A stretch of DNA of 64,000 nucleotides from Xylanibacter ruminicola (lineage in GTDB: Bacteria; Bacteroidota; Bacteroidia; Bacteroidales; Bacteroidaceae): assembly GCF_900107775.1 (NCBI RefSeq), contig NZ_FNRF01000002.1:62001-126000 (forward strand), in the 5' to 3' direction. Made by a program: the position numbers and the translations under genes. Positions 8,285 to 15,670 of this stretch are shown here, piece after piece (the stretch's first letter is position 1; each line of letters begins with the position of its first letter). The notes beneath the pieces are model-generated. The model was not told where the DNA came from, made no database searches, and saw only the letters and a list, made by a program, of their open reading frames with translations.

Positions 8285-10063
8285 TTACTTCTCAGCCTTC
8301 TCCATCTTAGCCTTCAACTCAGCCAGAGCGTCGATATCACCGAGAGTTGTGCTAGCGGCGATATTCTCGATCTTTGGAGTATCGTTCTTGCGACCGCCCT
8401 TCTTAGCAGCTGCCTTCTTCTCCTCGCGAGCGGGATCCTCGAATGTGCGGCTGTGTGAAAGGATGATGCGCTTGCTGTCCTTGTTGAACTCGATAACCTT
8501 GAACTGGAGAGTCTCACCAGCCTGAGCCTGTGAACCATCCTCCTTAACAAGGTGCTTAGGAGTAGCAAAGCCCTCTACGTTCTCCTCGAGAGCTACAACG
8601 GCGCCCTTCTCGAGCATCTCGCTGATCTTACCCTCGTGGATTGAACCTACAGCGTACTTACCCTCGAATACATCCCAAGGATTCTCCTCGAGCTGCTTGT
8701 GACCGAGAGAAAGACGACGGTTCTCCTTATCGATATCCAGAACAACAACCTCAATCTGCTCACCTACCTGTGTGAACTCTGAAGGATGCTTAACCTTCTT
8801 AGTCCAGCTCAGGTCGCTGATGTGAATCAGACCGTCAACACCCTCCTCGAGCTCAACAAATACACCGAAGTTGGTGAAGTTGCGAACCTTAGCGTTGTGC
8901 TTGCTGCCTACAGGATACTTAGTCTCGATAGCCTCCCATGGATCCTCGCGGAGCTGCTTGATACCCAGAGACATCTTGCGCTCGTCGCGGTCCAGAGTCA
9001 GGATAACAGCCTCTACATCGTCGCCAACCTTCAGGAACTCCTGAGCTGAACGGAGGTGCTGGCTCCATGACATCTCTGAAACGTGGATCAGACCCTCAAC
9101 ACCAGGCTGGATCTCAACGAATGCACCGTAGTCGGCAATAACAACTACCTTACCCTTAACGTGGTCGCCCACCTTGAGGTCAGCATCCAGAGCATCCCAA
9201 GGATGTGGAGTGAGCTGCTTCAGACCGAGAGCGATACGACGCTTCTCATCGTCGAAGTCGAGAATAACAACGTTGATCTTCTGATCGAGCTCAACAACCT
9301 TGTGAGGATCGTCTACGCGGCCCCAAGAAAGGTCTGTGATGTGGATCAGTCCGTCAACACCACCGAGGTCAACGAATACACCGTAAGAAGTGATGTTCTT
9401 AACGGTACCCTCGAGGATCTGACCCTTTTCGAGCTTACCGATGATCTCCTTCTTCTGTGCCTCGAGCTCAGCCTCGATGAGAGCCTTGTGAGATACAACT
9501 ACATTGCGGAACTCCTGGTTGATCTTAACAACCTTGAACTCCATTGTCTTGCCTACGAACTGGTCGTAGTCGCGTATTGGGTGAACGTCAATCTGTGATC
9601 CGGGGAGGAAGGCCTCGATACCGAATACGTCAACGATCATACCGCCCTTAGTGCGGCACTTGATGTAACCCTGGATGATAGCGTCTGCCTCGAGAGCCTC
9701 GTTAACCTTCTCCCAAGACTGGCTCAGACGTGCCTTCTTGTGAGAGAGGATCAGCTGACCTTTCTTGTCCTCTGCACTCTCAACGTAAACCTCTACCTTG
9801 TCGCCGATCTTCAGATCAGGGTTGTAGCGGAATTCAGAAGCGGGGATGATACCGTCGCTCTTGTAGCCGATGTTGACAACTACTTCCTTCTTGTCAATAG
9901 AGATTACTGTGCCCTCTACTACCTGATGGTCGGCAACCTTGTTCAGGGTTTCGTCGTAAGCCTTGTCGAGCTCTTCCTTGCTAACATTAGCAACTGTTCC
10001 ATTCTCGAACTCGTCCCAATTAAAATCGTCGAGTGGCTTAACGTTCTTTGTTAATTCTGACAT
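8285..10063 (-). CDS. rpsA: 30S ribosomal protein S1
   Basis: S1 binds mRNA on the small ribosomal subunit and supports initiation, which matters in Bacteroidetes because most mRNAs lack a Shine-Dalgarno. The 592 residues contain six S1 (OB-fold) repeats starting near residues 50, 128, 215, 300, 385 and 470. Repeats three to five are the best preserved (GVFVDLGGVDGLIH, GAFVEIQPGVEGLIH, GVFVELEEGVDGLIH). The sixth is divergent. The C-terminus is Lys/Ala-rich. It is a single-gene unit with its own terminator and a leader of roughly 140 bases. Confidence 0.96.
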   Translation of the reverse strand: MSELTKNVKPLDDFNWDEFENGTVANVSKEELDKAYDETLNKVADHQVVEGTVISIDKKEVVVNIGYKSDGIIPASEFRYNPDLKIGDKVEVYVESAEDKKGQLILSHKKARLSQSWEKVNEALEADAIIQGYIKCRTKGGMIVDVFGIEAFLPGSQIDVHPIRDYDQFVGKTMEFKVVKINQEFRNVVVSHKALIEAELEAQKKEIIGKLEKGQILEGTVKNITSYGVFVDLGGVDGLIHITDLSWGRVDDPHKVVELDQKINVVILDFDDEKRRIALGLKQLTPHPWDALDADLKVGDHVKGKVVVIADYGAFVEIQPGVEGLIHVSEMSWSQHLRSAQEFLKVGDDVEAVILTLDRDERKMSLGIKQLREDPWEAIETKYPVGSKHNAKVRNFTNFGVFVELEEGVDGLIHISDLSWTKKVKHPSEFTQVGEQIEVVVLDIDKENRRLSLGHKQLEENPWDVFEGKYAVGSIHEGKISEMLEKGAVVALEENVEGFATPKHLVKEDGSQAQAGETLQFKVIEFNKDSKRIILSHSRTFEDPAREEKKAAAKKGGRKNDTPKIENIAASTTLGDIDALAELKAKMEKAEK

Positions 10064-10215
10064 AATTAAATAAATTTGTGCTCCTCGTTTGTGTGTCGGA
10101 GCGGGATCTGTACAGACGTTTAACAGACCATATTTTAAAGGGTTAATATTGATAGGAGCGGGCGCCTGTTCCTACACCTATTGCCCCTATGGGGCGAAAA
10201 TCGGGTGCAAAGGTA
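10064..10215 (-). promoter_or_regulatory. rpsA promoter and leader
   Basis: On the minus strand the -7 box TACCTTTG is at 10215-10208; no clear -33 TTTG is seen. The transcript would have a leader of about 140 bases before the ATG at 10063. The leader contains a small GCCCC/GGGGC hairpin near 10185-10197 and a GC-rich patch near 10158. A leader this long on rpsA would fit autoregulation by S1, as in Proteobacteria, but no specific structure is recognised. Confidence 0.5.
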
Positions 10216-10281
10216 CTGATTTTTAGCGAGATAGCTTGTGTTGGATGGTTGATAATTTAAAGATTTATGAATTATTAACAA

Positions 10282-10309
10282 AAAGAAGAGCCAACTCTCA
10301 CGAGCTGGC
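10282..10309 (-). terminator. Terminator of gdhA
   Basis: An 8-bp stem with one G-T pair (GCCAGCTC/GAGTTGGC on the minus strand, 10309-10302 with 10297-10290) is followed on that strand by TCTTCTTTTTG. It lies about 100 bases past the gdhA stop and separates it from the rpsA promoter. Confidence 0.8.
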
Positions 10310-10406
10310 CCCTCCCATTCCAGTTTTAACCTTTTATACTTTACTTTTACTAACTATTTACAAGTTAATGGCGATTTATATTGAAATTTAAACAGTTTCG
10401 TCGAGC

Positions 10407-11744
10407 TTACACGATGCCCTGAGCCATCATGGCGCTTGCAACCTTCATGAATCCGGCTACGTTAGCACCCTTTACATAGTTGATGTAACCATCAGCCTGT
10501 GTACCGTACTTCACGCAGTTCTCGTGGATATCGTTCATGATGCGCTTCAGATAGTCGTCAACCTCCTTAGCAGTCCAGCTCAGACGCTCAGAGTTCTGAC
10601 TCATCTCAAGGCCTGATACTGATACACCACCAGCGTTCGAAGCCTTACCAGGAGCATACAACAGCTTGTTATCCTGGAAGATCTTGATAGCCTCGGGGAG
10701 TGAAGGCATGTTAGCACCCTCAGCAACAGCGATTACACCATTGTCTACGAGAGCCTGAGCCTGCTCGCCGTTGATCTCGTTCTGTGTAGCGCAAGGCAGA
10801 GCGATATCAGCCTTCTCGTGCCAGGGGCGCTCACCAGCGTGATATACAGCGTTAGGATACTCCTCTGCATATTCCTTAATACGTCCGCGCTCAACGTTCT
10901 TCAGCTCCTTAACATAAGCCAGCTTGTCGAAGTCGATTCCGTCTGGATCGTAGATGTAACCGTCTGAGTCAGAGAGGGTCATGGGGATAGCGCCAAGCTG
11001 CAGGCACTTCTCAGCAGCATACTGAGCAACGTTACCCGAACCAGAAATCAGCACCTTCTTACCCTTCAGCTCGATACCGCGAGTAGCCAGCATTGAGGTC
11101 AGGAAGTAAACTGTACCGTAACCAGTAGCCTCAGGACGGATGAGTGAACCACCGAATGAGAGACCCTTACCGGTCAATACACCCTGGAACTGGTGTGTGA
11201 GCTTCTTGTACTGTCCGAACAGATAACCAACCTCACGACCACCTACGCCGATATCACCAGCAGGTACGTCCTCATCAGGACCGATAACGCGGTAAAGCTC
11301 GTTCATGAATGCCTGGCAGAAACGCATAACCTCAGCGTCGCTCTTGCCACGTGGTGAGAAGTCTGAACCTCCCTTAGCACCACCCATAGGCAGGGTTGTG
11401 AGTGAGTTCTTGAAAGTCTGCTCGAAAGCAAGGAACTTCAGAATACCCAGGTTTACACTCTTGTGATAACGCAGACCACCTTTGTAAGGGCCAATAGCGT
11501 TGTTATGCTGGATGCGGTAACCCATGTTGGTCTGAACCTTACCCTGGTCGTCAACCCATGTGATACGGAACTCACATACGCGATCGGGGATACACAGACG
11601 CTCGATGAGGTTAGCCTTCTCGAACTCGGGGTGCTTGTTGTACTCTTCCTCGATAGTGGGGAGTACCTGACTTACTGCCTGAATGTACTCAGGCTCATTG
11701 GGAAATCTCTGTTTCAGATCTTCTACAACTTTTGCTGCATTCAT
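10407..11744 (-). CDS. gdhA: NADP-type glutamate dehydrogenase
   Basis: The enzyme interconverts 2-oxoglutarate plus ammonia and glutamate, the main ammonia-assimilation route in many Bacteroidales. At 445 residues it has the length of the hexameric bacterial enzyme. The substrate domain has KGGLRYHKSVN and the catalytic-lysine motif PMGGAKGGSDF. The Rossmann domain has SGSGNVAQYA, and residues ALPCATQNEI and the C-terminal NAGGVSVSGLEMSQN are typical of the NADP-linked class. It has its own promoter and terminator. Confidence 0.96.
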   Translation of the reverse strand: MNAAKVVEDLKQRFPNEPEYIQAVSQVLPTIEEEYNKHPEFEKANLIERLCIPDRVCEFRITWVDDQGKVQTNMGYRIQHNNAIGPYKGGLRYHKSVNLGILKFLAFEQTFKNSLTTLPMGGAKGGSDFSPRGKSDAEVMRFCQAFMNELYRVIGPDEDVPAGDIGVGGREVGYLFGQYKKLTHQFQGVLTGKGLSFGGSLIRPEATGYGTVYFLTSMLATRGIELKGKKVLISGSGNVAQYAAEKCLQLGAIPMTLSDSDGYIYDPDGIDFDKLAYVKELKNVERGRIKEYAEEYPNAVYHAGERPWHEKADIALPCATQNEINGEQAQALVDNGVIAVAEGANMPSLPEAIKIFQDNKLLYAPGKASNAGGVSVSGLEMSQNSERLSWTAKEVDDYLKRIMNDIHENCVKYGTQADGYINYVKGANVAGFMKVASAMMAQGIV

Positions 11745-11804
11745 AATCTTAATACCTTTTTTTAGTTGTTGTTTGTTTGTGATTTAATTTTTTAATTCTG
11801 GTTG

Positions 11805-11835
11805 CAAAATTACAGCTTTTTTCTGAAATAACAAA
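11805..11835 (-). promoter_or_regulatory. gdhA promoter
   Basis: On the minus strand TTTG (11835-11832) and TAATTTTG (11812-11805) are separated by 19 bases, a full consensus match, about 60 bases before the ATG at 11744. Confidence 0.75.
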
Positions 11836-11912
11836 CTTTTTATCACTTTTTTCTCGAAAATGCTTTCATTTTGAAAGATTATTGATTTAAGTCAATTCAA
11901 AATGGCAAAAAA

Positions 11913-11950
11913 TAGCCCCTTTTTTGTGTTCGAGCACAAAAAAGGGGCCT
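11913..11950. terminator. Terminator of maeB
   Basis: A long perfect stem (GCCCCTTTTTTGTG at 11915-11928 with CACAAAAAAGGGGC at 11935-11948) lies 26 bases after the maeB stop, with a TATTTTTTG stretch beyond it on the minus strand. It insulates maeB from the gdhA promoter. Confidence 0.9.
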
Positions 11951-11975
11951 ATATAATATAATAATGTGTAAGCGA

Positions 11976-14279
11976 TTATTTGCCTATTACTGACAATTTG
12001 CTCTTAATTTTGTCCACATACGCATCAATTGTCGCTACAGCCACGATATTTACGACATCTCGTACACTGGCACCAAAGTCGATAAAGTGGATAGGTTTGT
12101 TCAGTCCCATCTGGATCGGGCCGATGATTTCGGCGTCGCTGCCAAGCATCTGCAGCATCTTGTACGATGAGCGTGCCGATGTCAGGTTGGGGAATACCAA
12201 TGTGTTCACCTTCTGTCCCTTCAGCTTGGTGAATGGATACTCCTGGTCGCGCAGCTCGTTGTCGAGTGCAAAGCTCAGCAGCATCTCACCGTCGATAGGC
12301 AGATCGGGATACAGCTCGTGCATCTTGGCCACGGTGTCCTTCACCTTCAGGGCGCCATCGCTGGTGCTGCTGCCGAAGTTAGAGTGCGATACCATGGCGA
12401 TCACAGGCTTCTCGTTAAAGAAGCGTACGGCAGTCGAAATCAGCTTCGAGATATCCAGTAATGCCTCGCGGTCGGGGTTCTCGTTCACCATCGTGTCGGC
12501 AATGTAGTAAGTGCCCTTTGGCGAGTTGATAATGTGCATGGTTCCGAAGTGCTTGTACTCAGGACGGATGCCAATTACCTCTTTTACAACCTTAACGGTA
12601 TTCGAGTACTTGGTGTACAGTCCGGTGATAAAGGCGTCGGCTTCGCCAGTCTCAACCATCATCATACCGAAGTAGTTGCGCTCAAACATCTTGTCGTTAG
12701 CCTCCTGGAAGGTGTAACCCTCGCGCTGACGCTTCTCGGCCAGTATGCGGGCATAACGCTCGCGGCGCTCCTGCTCGTTGGGGTGGCGCAGGTTCACAAT
12801 CTCAATACCGTCCAGGTTCAGATCCATCTGTGCAGCCATCTTGGTAATCACCTCGTCGTTACCCAGCAGGATAGGGTAGCAGATGCCTTCGGCCTTAGCC
12901 TGTACAGCAGCCTTCAGCATGGTGGGGTGAACAGCCTCGGCAAATACCACGCGCTGTGGGTGAGCAGCTGCAGTAGCGTAAAGCTTCTGGGTGAGCTTGG
13001 TCTCCTGTCCCAGCAGTACCGAGAGCGAACGCTTGTACTCGTCCCAGTCCTTAATCTCCTTGCGGGCCACGCCACTCTCGATGGCAGCCTTGGCAACAGC
13101 CGACGATACCTCGGTAATCAGTCGTGGGTCAACAGGCTTTGGGATAAAGTAGTTACGACCGAAAGTCAGGTTGTTAACCTTATATACATCGTTCACCACA
13201 TCAGGTACAGGCTGCTTGGCCAGGTCGGCGATGGCGTGTACGGCAGCCAGCTTCATCTCCTCGTTGATAGCCTTGGCATGCACGTCAAGTGCACCACGGA
13301 AGATGTAGGGGAATCCGATCACGTTGTTAATCTGGTTAGGATAGTCGGTACGACCGGTCGACATCAGTACGTCGGGACGTGCCTCCATGGCATCCTCGTA
13401 GCTGATCTCGGGCACAGGGTTAGCCAGCGCAAAAATCACGGGATCCTTAGCCATCGACTTCACCATATCCTTCGAGAGCACATTACCCTTCGACAGACCT
13501 ACGAATACGTCGGCATCCTTCACGGCCTCGCCCAGGGTGTGAATGTCGGTACGGTCGGTAGCAAAGAATTTCTTCTGCTCGTTCAGGTCGGTGCGCTCCT
13601 TCGAGATCACGCCCTTCGAGTCCAGCATCACGATGTTCTCCTTTTTGGCACCGATAGCCATATACAGCTTGGTACAGCTGATGGCAGCAGCGCCGGCACC
13701 GTTAACCACAATCTTAACCTTGGTAATGTCCTTGCCTATTACCTCCATGGCGTTCTTCAGTCCGGCTGCGCTGATAATGGCAGTACCGTGCTGGTCGTCG
13801 TGCATCACGGGTATGTCGAGTGTCTTCTTCAGTCGGTCCTCGATATAGAAGCACTCAGGGGCTTTGATATCCTCCAGGTTAATACCGCCAAAGGTGGGGG
13901 CGATACGCTCTACAGCCTCGCAGAACTTCTCGGGGTCCTTCTCGGCCACCTCGATATCGAACACGTCGATACCGCCATATATCTTAAACAGCAGTCCCTT
14001 ACCCTCCATCACGGGCTTGCCGCTCAGGGCACCGATGTCGCCCAGGCCCAGCACAGCTGTACCGTTCGAGATAACTGCTACCAGATTACCCTTGTCGGTG
14101 TATTTATATGCATCGTCGGGGCGCTCCTGAATTTCCAGACAAGGATATGCTACTCCTGGAGAGTAGGCTAAGCTTAAGTCTGTTTGTGTACGATAAGCCT
14201 TTGTAGGCTTTACTTCGATTTTGCCTGGTCGTCCGCTCTCGTGGTATTCGAGTGCGGCTTCTTTAGATATCTTTACCAT
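11976..14279 (-). CDS. maeB: NADP-dependent malic enzyme with phosphotransacetylase-like domain
   Basis: The enzyme converts malate to pyruvate and CO2 while reducing NADP. The 767-residue protein has the N-terminal malic domain (YSPGVAYPCLEI), the NAD-binding domain (GLGDIGALSGKPVMEGK, VNGAGAAAISC) to about residue 415, and a C-terminal phosphate acetyltransferase-like domain (from about 430; HIINSPKGTYYIADT, PIQMGLNKPIHFIDFG). This fusion is standard for MaeB; the C-terminal part is thought to be regulatory. The start at 14279 (MVKISKEAALEY) is preferred over the frame's first Met, because the -7 box at 14329-14322 lies between them. It is divergent from a TetR-type gene. Confidence 0.94.
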   Translation of the reverse strand: MVKISKEAALEYHESGRPGKIEVKPTKAYRTQTDLSLAYSPGVAYPCLEIQERPDDAYKYTDKGNLVAVISNGTAVLGLGDIGALSGKPVMEGKGLLFKIYGGIDVFDIEVAEKDPEKFCEAVERIAPTFGGINLEDIKAPECFYIEDRLKKTLDIPVMHDDQHGTAIISAAGLKNAMEVIGKDITKVKIVVNGAGAAAISCTKLYMAIGAKKENIVMLDSKGVISKERTDLNEQKKFFATDRTDIHTLGEAVKDADVFVGLSKGNVLSKDMVKSMAKDPVIFALANPVPEISYEDAMEARPDVLMSTGRTDYPNQINNVIGFPYIFRGALDVHAKAINEEMKLAAVHAIADLAKQPVPDVVNDVYKVNNLTFGRNYFIPKPVDPRLITEVSSAVAKAAIESGVARKEIKDWDEYKRSLSVLLGQETKLTQKLYATAAAHPQRVVFAEAVHPTMLKAAVQAKAEGICYPILLGNDEVITKMAAQMDLNLDGIEIVNLRHPNEQERRERYARILAEKRQREGYTFQEANDKMFERNYFGMMMVETGEADAFITGLYTKYSNTVKVVKEVIGIRPEYKHFGTMHIINSPKGTYYIADTMVNENPDREALLDISKLISTAVRFFNEKPVIAMVSHSNFGSSTSDGALKVKDTVAKMHELYPDLPIDGEMLLSFALDNELRDQEYPFTKLKGQKVNTLVFPNLTSARSSYKMLQMLGSDAEIIGPIQMGLNKPIHFIDFGASVRDVVNIVAVATIDAYVDKIKSKLSVIGK

Positions 14280-14321
14280 AAAGTGTATTATTAATAATGT
14301 TATTATTCTGAAATACGACCG

Positions 14322-14379
14322 CAAAAATACAAAAAACTATTGAAAAACATTTTAGTTTTTAGATTTTTTTGTAACTTTG
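14322..14379. promoter_or_regulatory. Divergent maeB/tetR promoters with inverted repeat
   Basis: The maeB -7 box is TATTTTTG on the minus strand (14329-14322) and the regulator's is TAACTTTG on the plus strand (14372-14379). Exactly between them is an inverted repeat, AAAAACTA at 14332-14339 and TAGTTTTT at 14353-14360. It would cover the -33 regions of both promoters, where a TetR operator would be expected. That the adjacent regulator binds it is inference. Confidence 0.55.
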
Positions 14380-14397
14380 CCCCCAAATTGGAAGATT

Positions 14398-15021
14398 ATG
14401 CAAGAAATAAAAGACATTTCGGACTACAAATTAAACTTAAAGGCAAGGATACCCGATGTAGCCATGCAGCTTTTTACCGAGCGAGGCATCAGCGCCGTGA
14501 GGATGGATGATGTGGCGCAGGCCATGAGCATATCAAAGCGTACTATCTACGAACTGTATGATAAAAAAGAGGATTTGCTGTTCGAGGTGGTTGTAAAGCA
14601 CTTCAAGCAGCGTATGGATCGCATGGAGCAGGCTGTGAGTCATTGCACTAACGTGATGGAGATACTGCTCGAGGTATATCACATGAAGGTGAGCGACTTT
14701 AAGAAAAACAATCCCCTGTTCTTTACCGAGATGGTCAAATATCCTCAGGTAAAGAAGTTCCTCGACGAGCAGAACAATCTTATGCGCGATAGCAGTTATG
14801 GCTTTATTCAGCGTGGTGTCGAAGAGGGCTACTTCCGTGCCGACTTGAACTATCAGATGGCTGTGTTGCAGTTCGATGCCATGGGCGAGTATATCATGCA
14901 GAAAGAGCTCTACCGCCAATATTCCATCGAGGACATCTTCCGCAATCTCGTGTTTGTATCCCTCCGGGGGCTCTGTACCGACAAGGGCATCAAAGCCATC
15001 GACGAGATGCTGTTCCAATAA
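14398..15021 (+). CDS. TetR/AcrR family transcriptional regulator
   Basis: The 207-residue protein has an N-terminal TetR helix-turn-helix (MQLFTERGISAVRMDDVAQ, SISKRTIYELYDKKEDLL, roughly residues 20-60) and an all-helical ligand domain that I cannot assign. The ATG at 14398 lies 19 bases after a good -7 box, while the longer frame would begin inside it. The gene is divergent from maeB and shares a short intergenic region with an inverted repeat, so autoregulation and control of maeB are plausible. A weak hairpin and T run (15040-15071) may terminate it. Confidence 0.85.
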   Translation: MQEIKDISDYKLNLKARIPDVAMQLFTERGISAVRMDDVAQAMSISKRTIYELYDKKEDLLFEVVVKHFKQRMDRMEQAVSHCTNVMEILLEVYHMKVSDFKKNNPLFFTEMVKYPQVKKFLDEQNNLMRDSSYGFIQRGVEEGYFRADLNYQMAVLQFDAMGEYIMQKELYRQYSIEDIFRNLVFVSLRGLCTDKGIKAIDEMLFQ

Positions 15022-15097
15022 ACAGCAATACAATAAATCATCCTTGTTCAAAGCGATAGGGATGTTTTTTTTGTATTGTGTCTTATTGTAAGAATCT

Positions 15098-15290
15098 GGT
15101 TTGTTAAAATCTTTCTTTTCCTTAAAACCTCTTCCTTAGTCGTGCTTGAGCGGGTGTAGCCATCTAAAATTTTCTGGTAGGCCTACTAAAAATTTTTCTA
15201 TGGCTTGAACGCTCAATTTTGTTGCCTTTCAACAATATTGCAAAGGTACAAATAATATTTGAATTGCGCAAATATTTTGGTAATTATTTT
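15098..15290 (-). promoter_or_regulatory. Orphan copy of the HU-gene promoter and structured leader
   Basis: This block matches 59861-60054 with about eight differences and one indel; the central 67 bases (15148-15214) are identical. On the minus strand it carries TTTG (15272-15269), a 20-base spacer and TACCTTTG (15248-15241), then a hairpin (TTGTTG/CAACAA) and a long nested stem (GAGCG/CGCTC, AGCCAT/ATGGCT, AAAATTTT/AAAATTTT, GTAGGCCTAC). In the other copy it precedes an HU-like gene; here no open reading frame follows and transcription would run into the 3' end of the tetR gene. It is either a remnant or a promoter for a non-coding or antisense transcript. Confidence 0.8.
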
Positions 15291-15310
15291 CTAATTTTTT
15301 TAGCTTTGGA

Positions 15311-15490
15311 CTTTGGACTTTGGACATTGGACATTTTAATTTATCAAATTCAAATACTGCCATATAAGATATTATATATATTATAATATATATAATATTA
15401 ATAATTCAATATCAAAATCTACAATAATCTATATAATAGGCATCCAATGCAAATGCAAAAACATTAATGTCCAATGTCCAAAGTCCAAAG
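15311..15490. repeat. Inverted period-7 repeats flanking a 30-bp AT palindrome
   Basis: A 25-base arm of heptamers (CTTTGGA twice, CATTGGA, CATT; 15311-15335) is repeated in perfect inverted orientation at 15466-15490. Between them, 15369-15398 is a perfect 30-bp palindrome made only of A and T. The same architecture with different sequence lies between umuC and the HU leader at 60105-60234. Confidence 0.85.
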
Positions 15491-15525
15491 TGATTGTTCG
15501 ATTTGGTGATGATTTGATTCAAGTC

Positions 15526-15594
15526 TCATTCCGCTTCAGGGATATCACTCCACTTGGTGGTGTAGCTTGGACTGCGGAAGTAGTGCATCGTCAT
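15526..15594 (-). pseudogene. Remnant of a umuC 3' end
   Basis: Read on the minus strand, the last 18 codons (FRSPSYTTKW, SDIPEAE, stop) match the C-terminus of the intact UmuC at 60252-61544, almost base for base over 15528-15581. Upstream the match decays within a few codons and a stop closes the frame, leaving 22 codons. With the orphan leader at 15098-15290 this looks like the scar of a lost umuC-HU locus, or the site where such a cassette recombined. Confidence 0.8.
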
Positions 15595-15613
15595 GCTTTA
15601 GCTCCTAAAATAA

Positions 15614-15653
15614 ACAATAAATCCCCGCTCTTCATGAACAGGGATTTGTTATT
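15614..15653 (-). terminator. Probable terminator of the DUF4301 gene
   Basis: AAATCCC (15619-15625) pairs with GGGATTT (15641-15647) around a 15-base loop, 18 bases past the stop. The T run on the minus strand is interrupted (TTTATTGTTTATTTT), so strength is uncertain. Confidence 0.5.
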
Positions 15654-15670
15654 ATGTTTAACGATATTGT

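Noticed and set aside
8786..10054. Open frames antisense to rpsA
   Set aside because: They mirror the Asp/Leu/Glu-rich codons of the S1 repeats and lack their own signals; the minus-strand S1 domains are unmistakable.
12534..14171. 545-codon open frame antisense to maeB
   Set aside because: It is a shadow frame. The minus strand encodes a textbook MaeB, and the antisense translation is rich in His/Val/Leu with no known motif.
15303..15490. CRISPR-like array suggested by CTTTGGA/TCCAAAG repeats
   Set aside because: The units are contiguous 7-mers without spacers and are arranged as an inverted pair; no cas gene is nearby.
15098..15594. Insertion sequence or transposon as the cause of the duplicated leader and umuC tail
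   Set aside because: There is no transposase, terminal inverted repeat or target duplication that I can see; the two copies differ too much in the middle for simple transposition.
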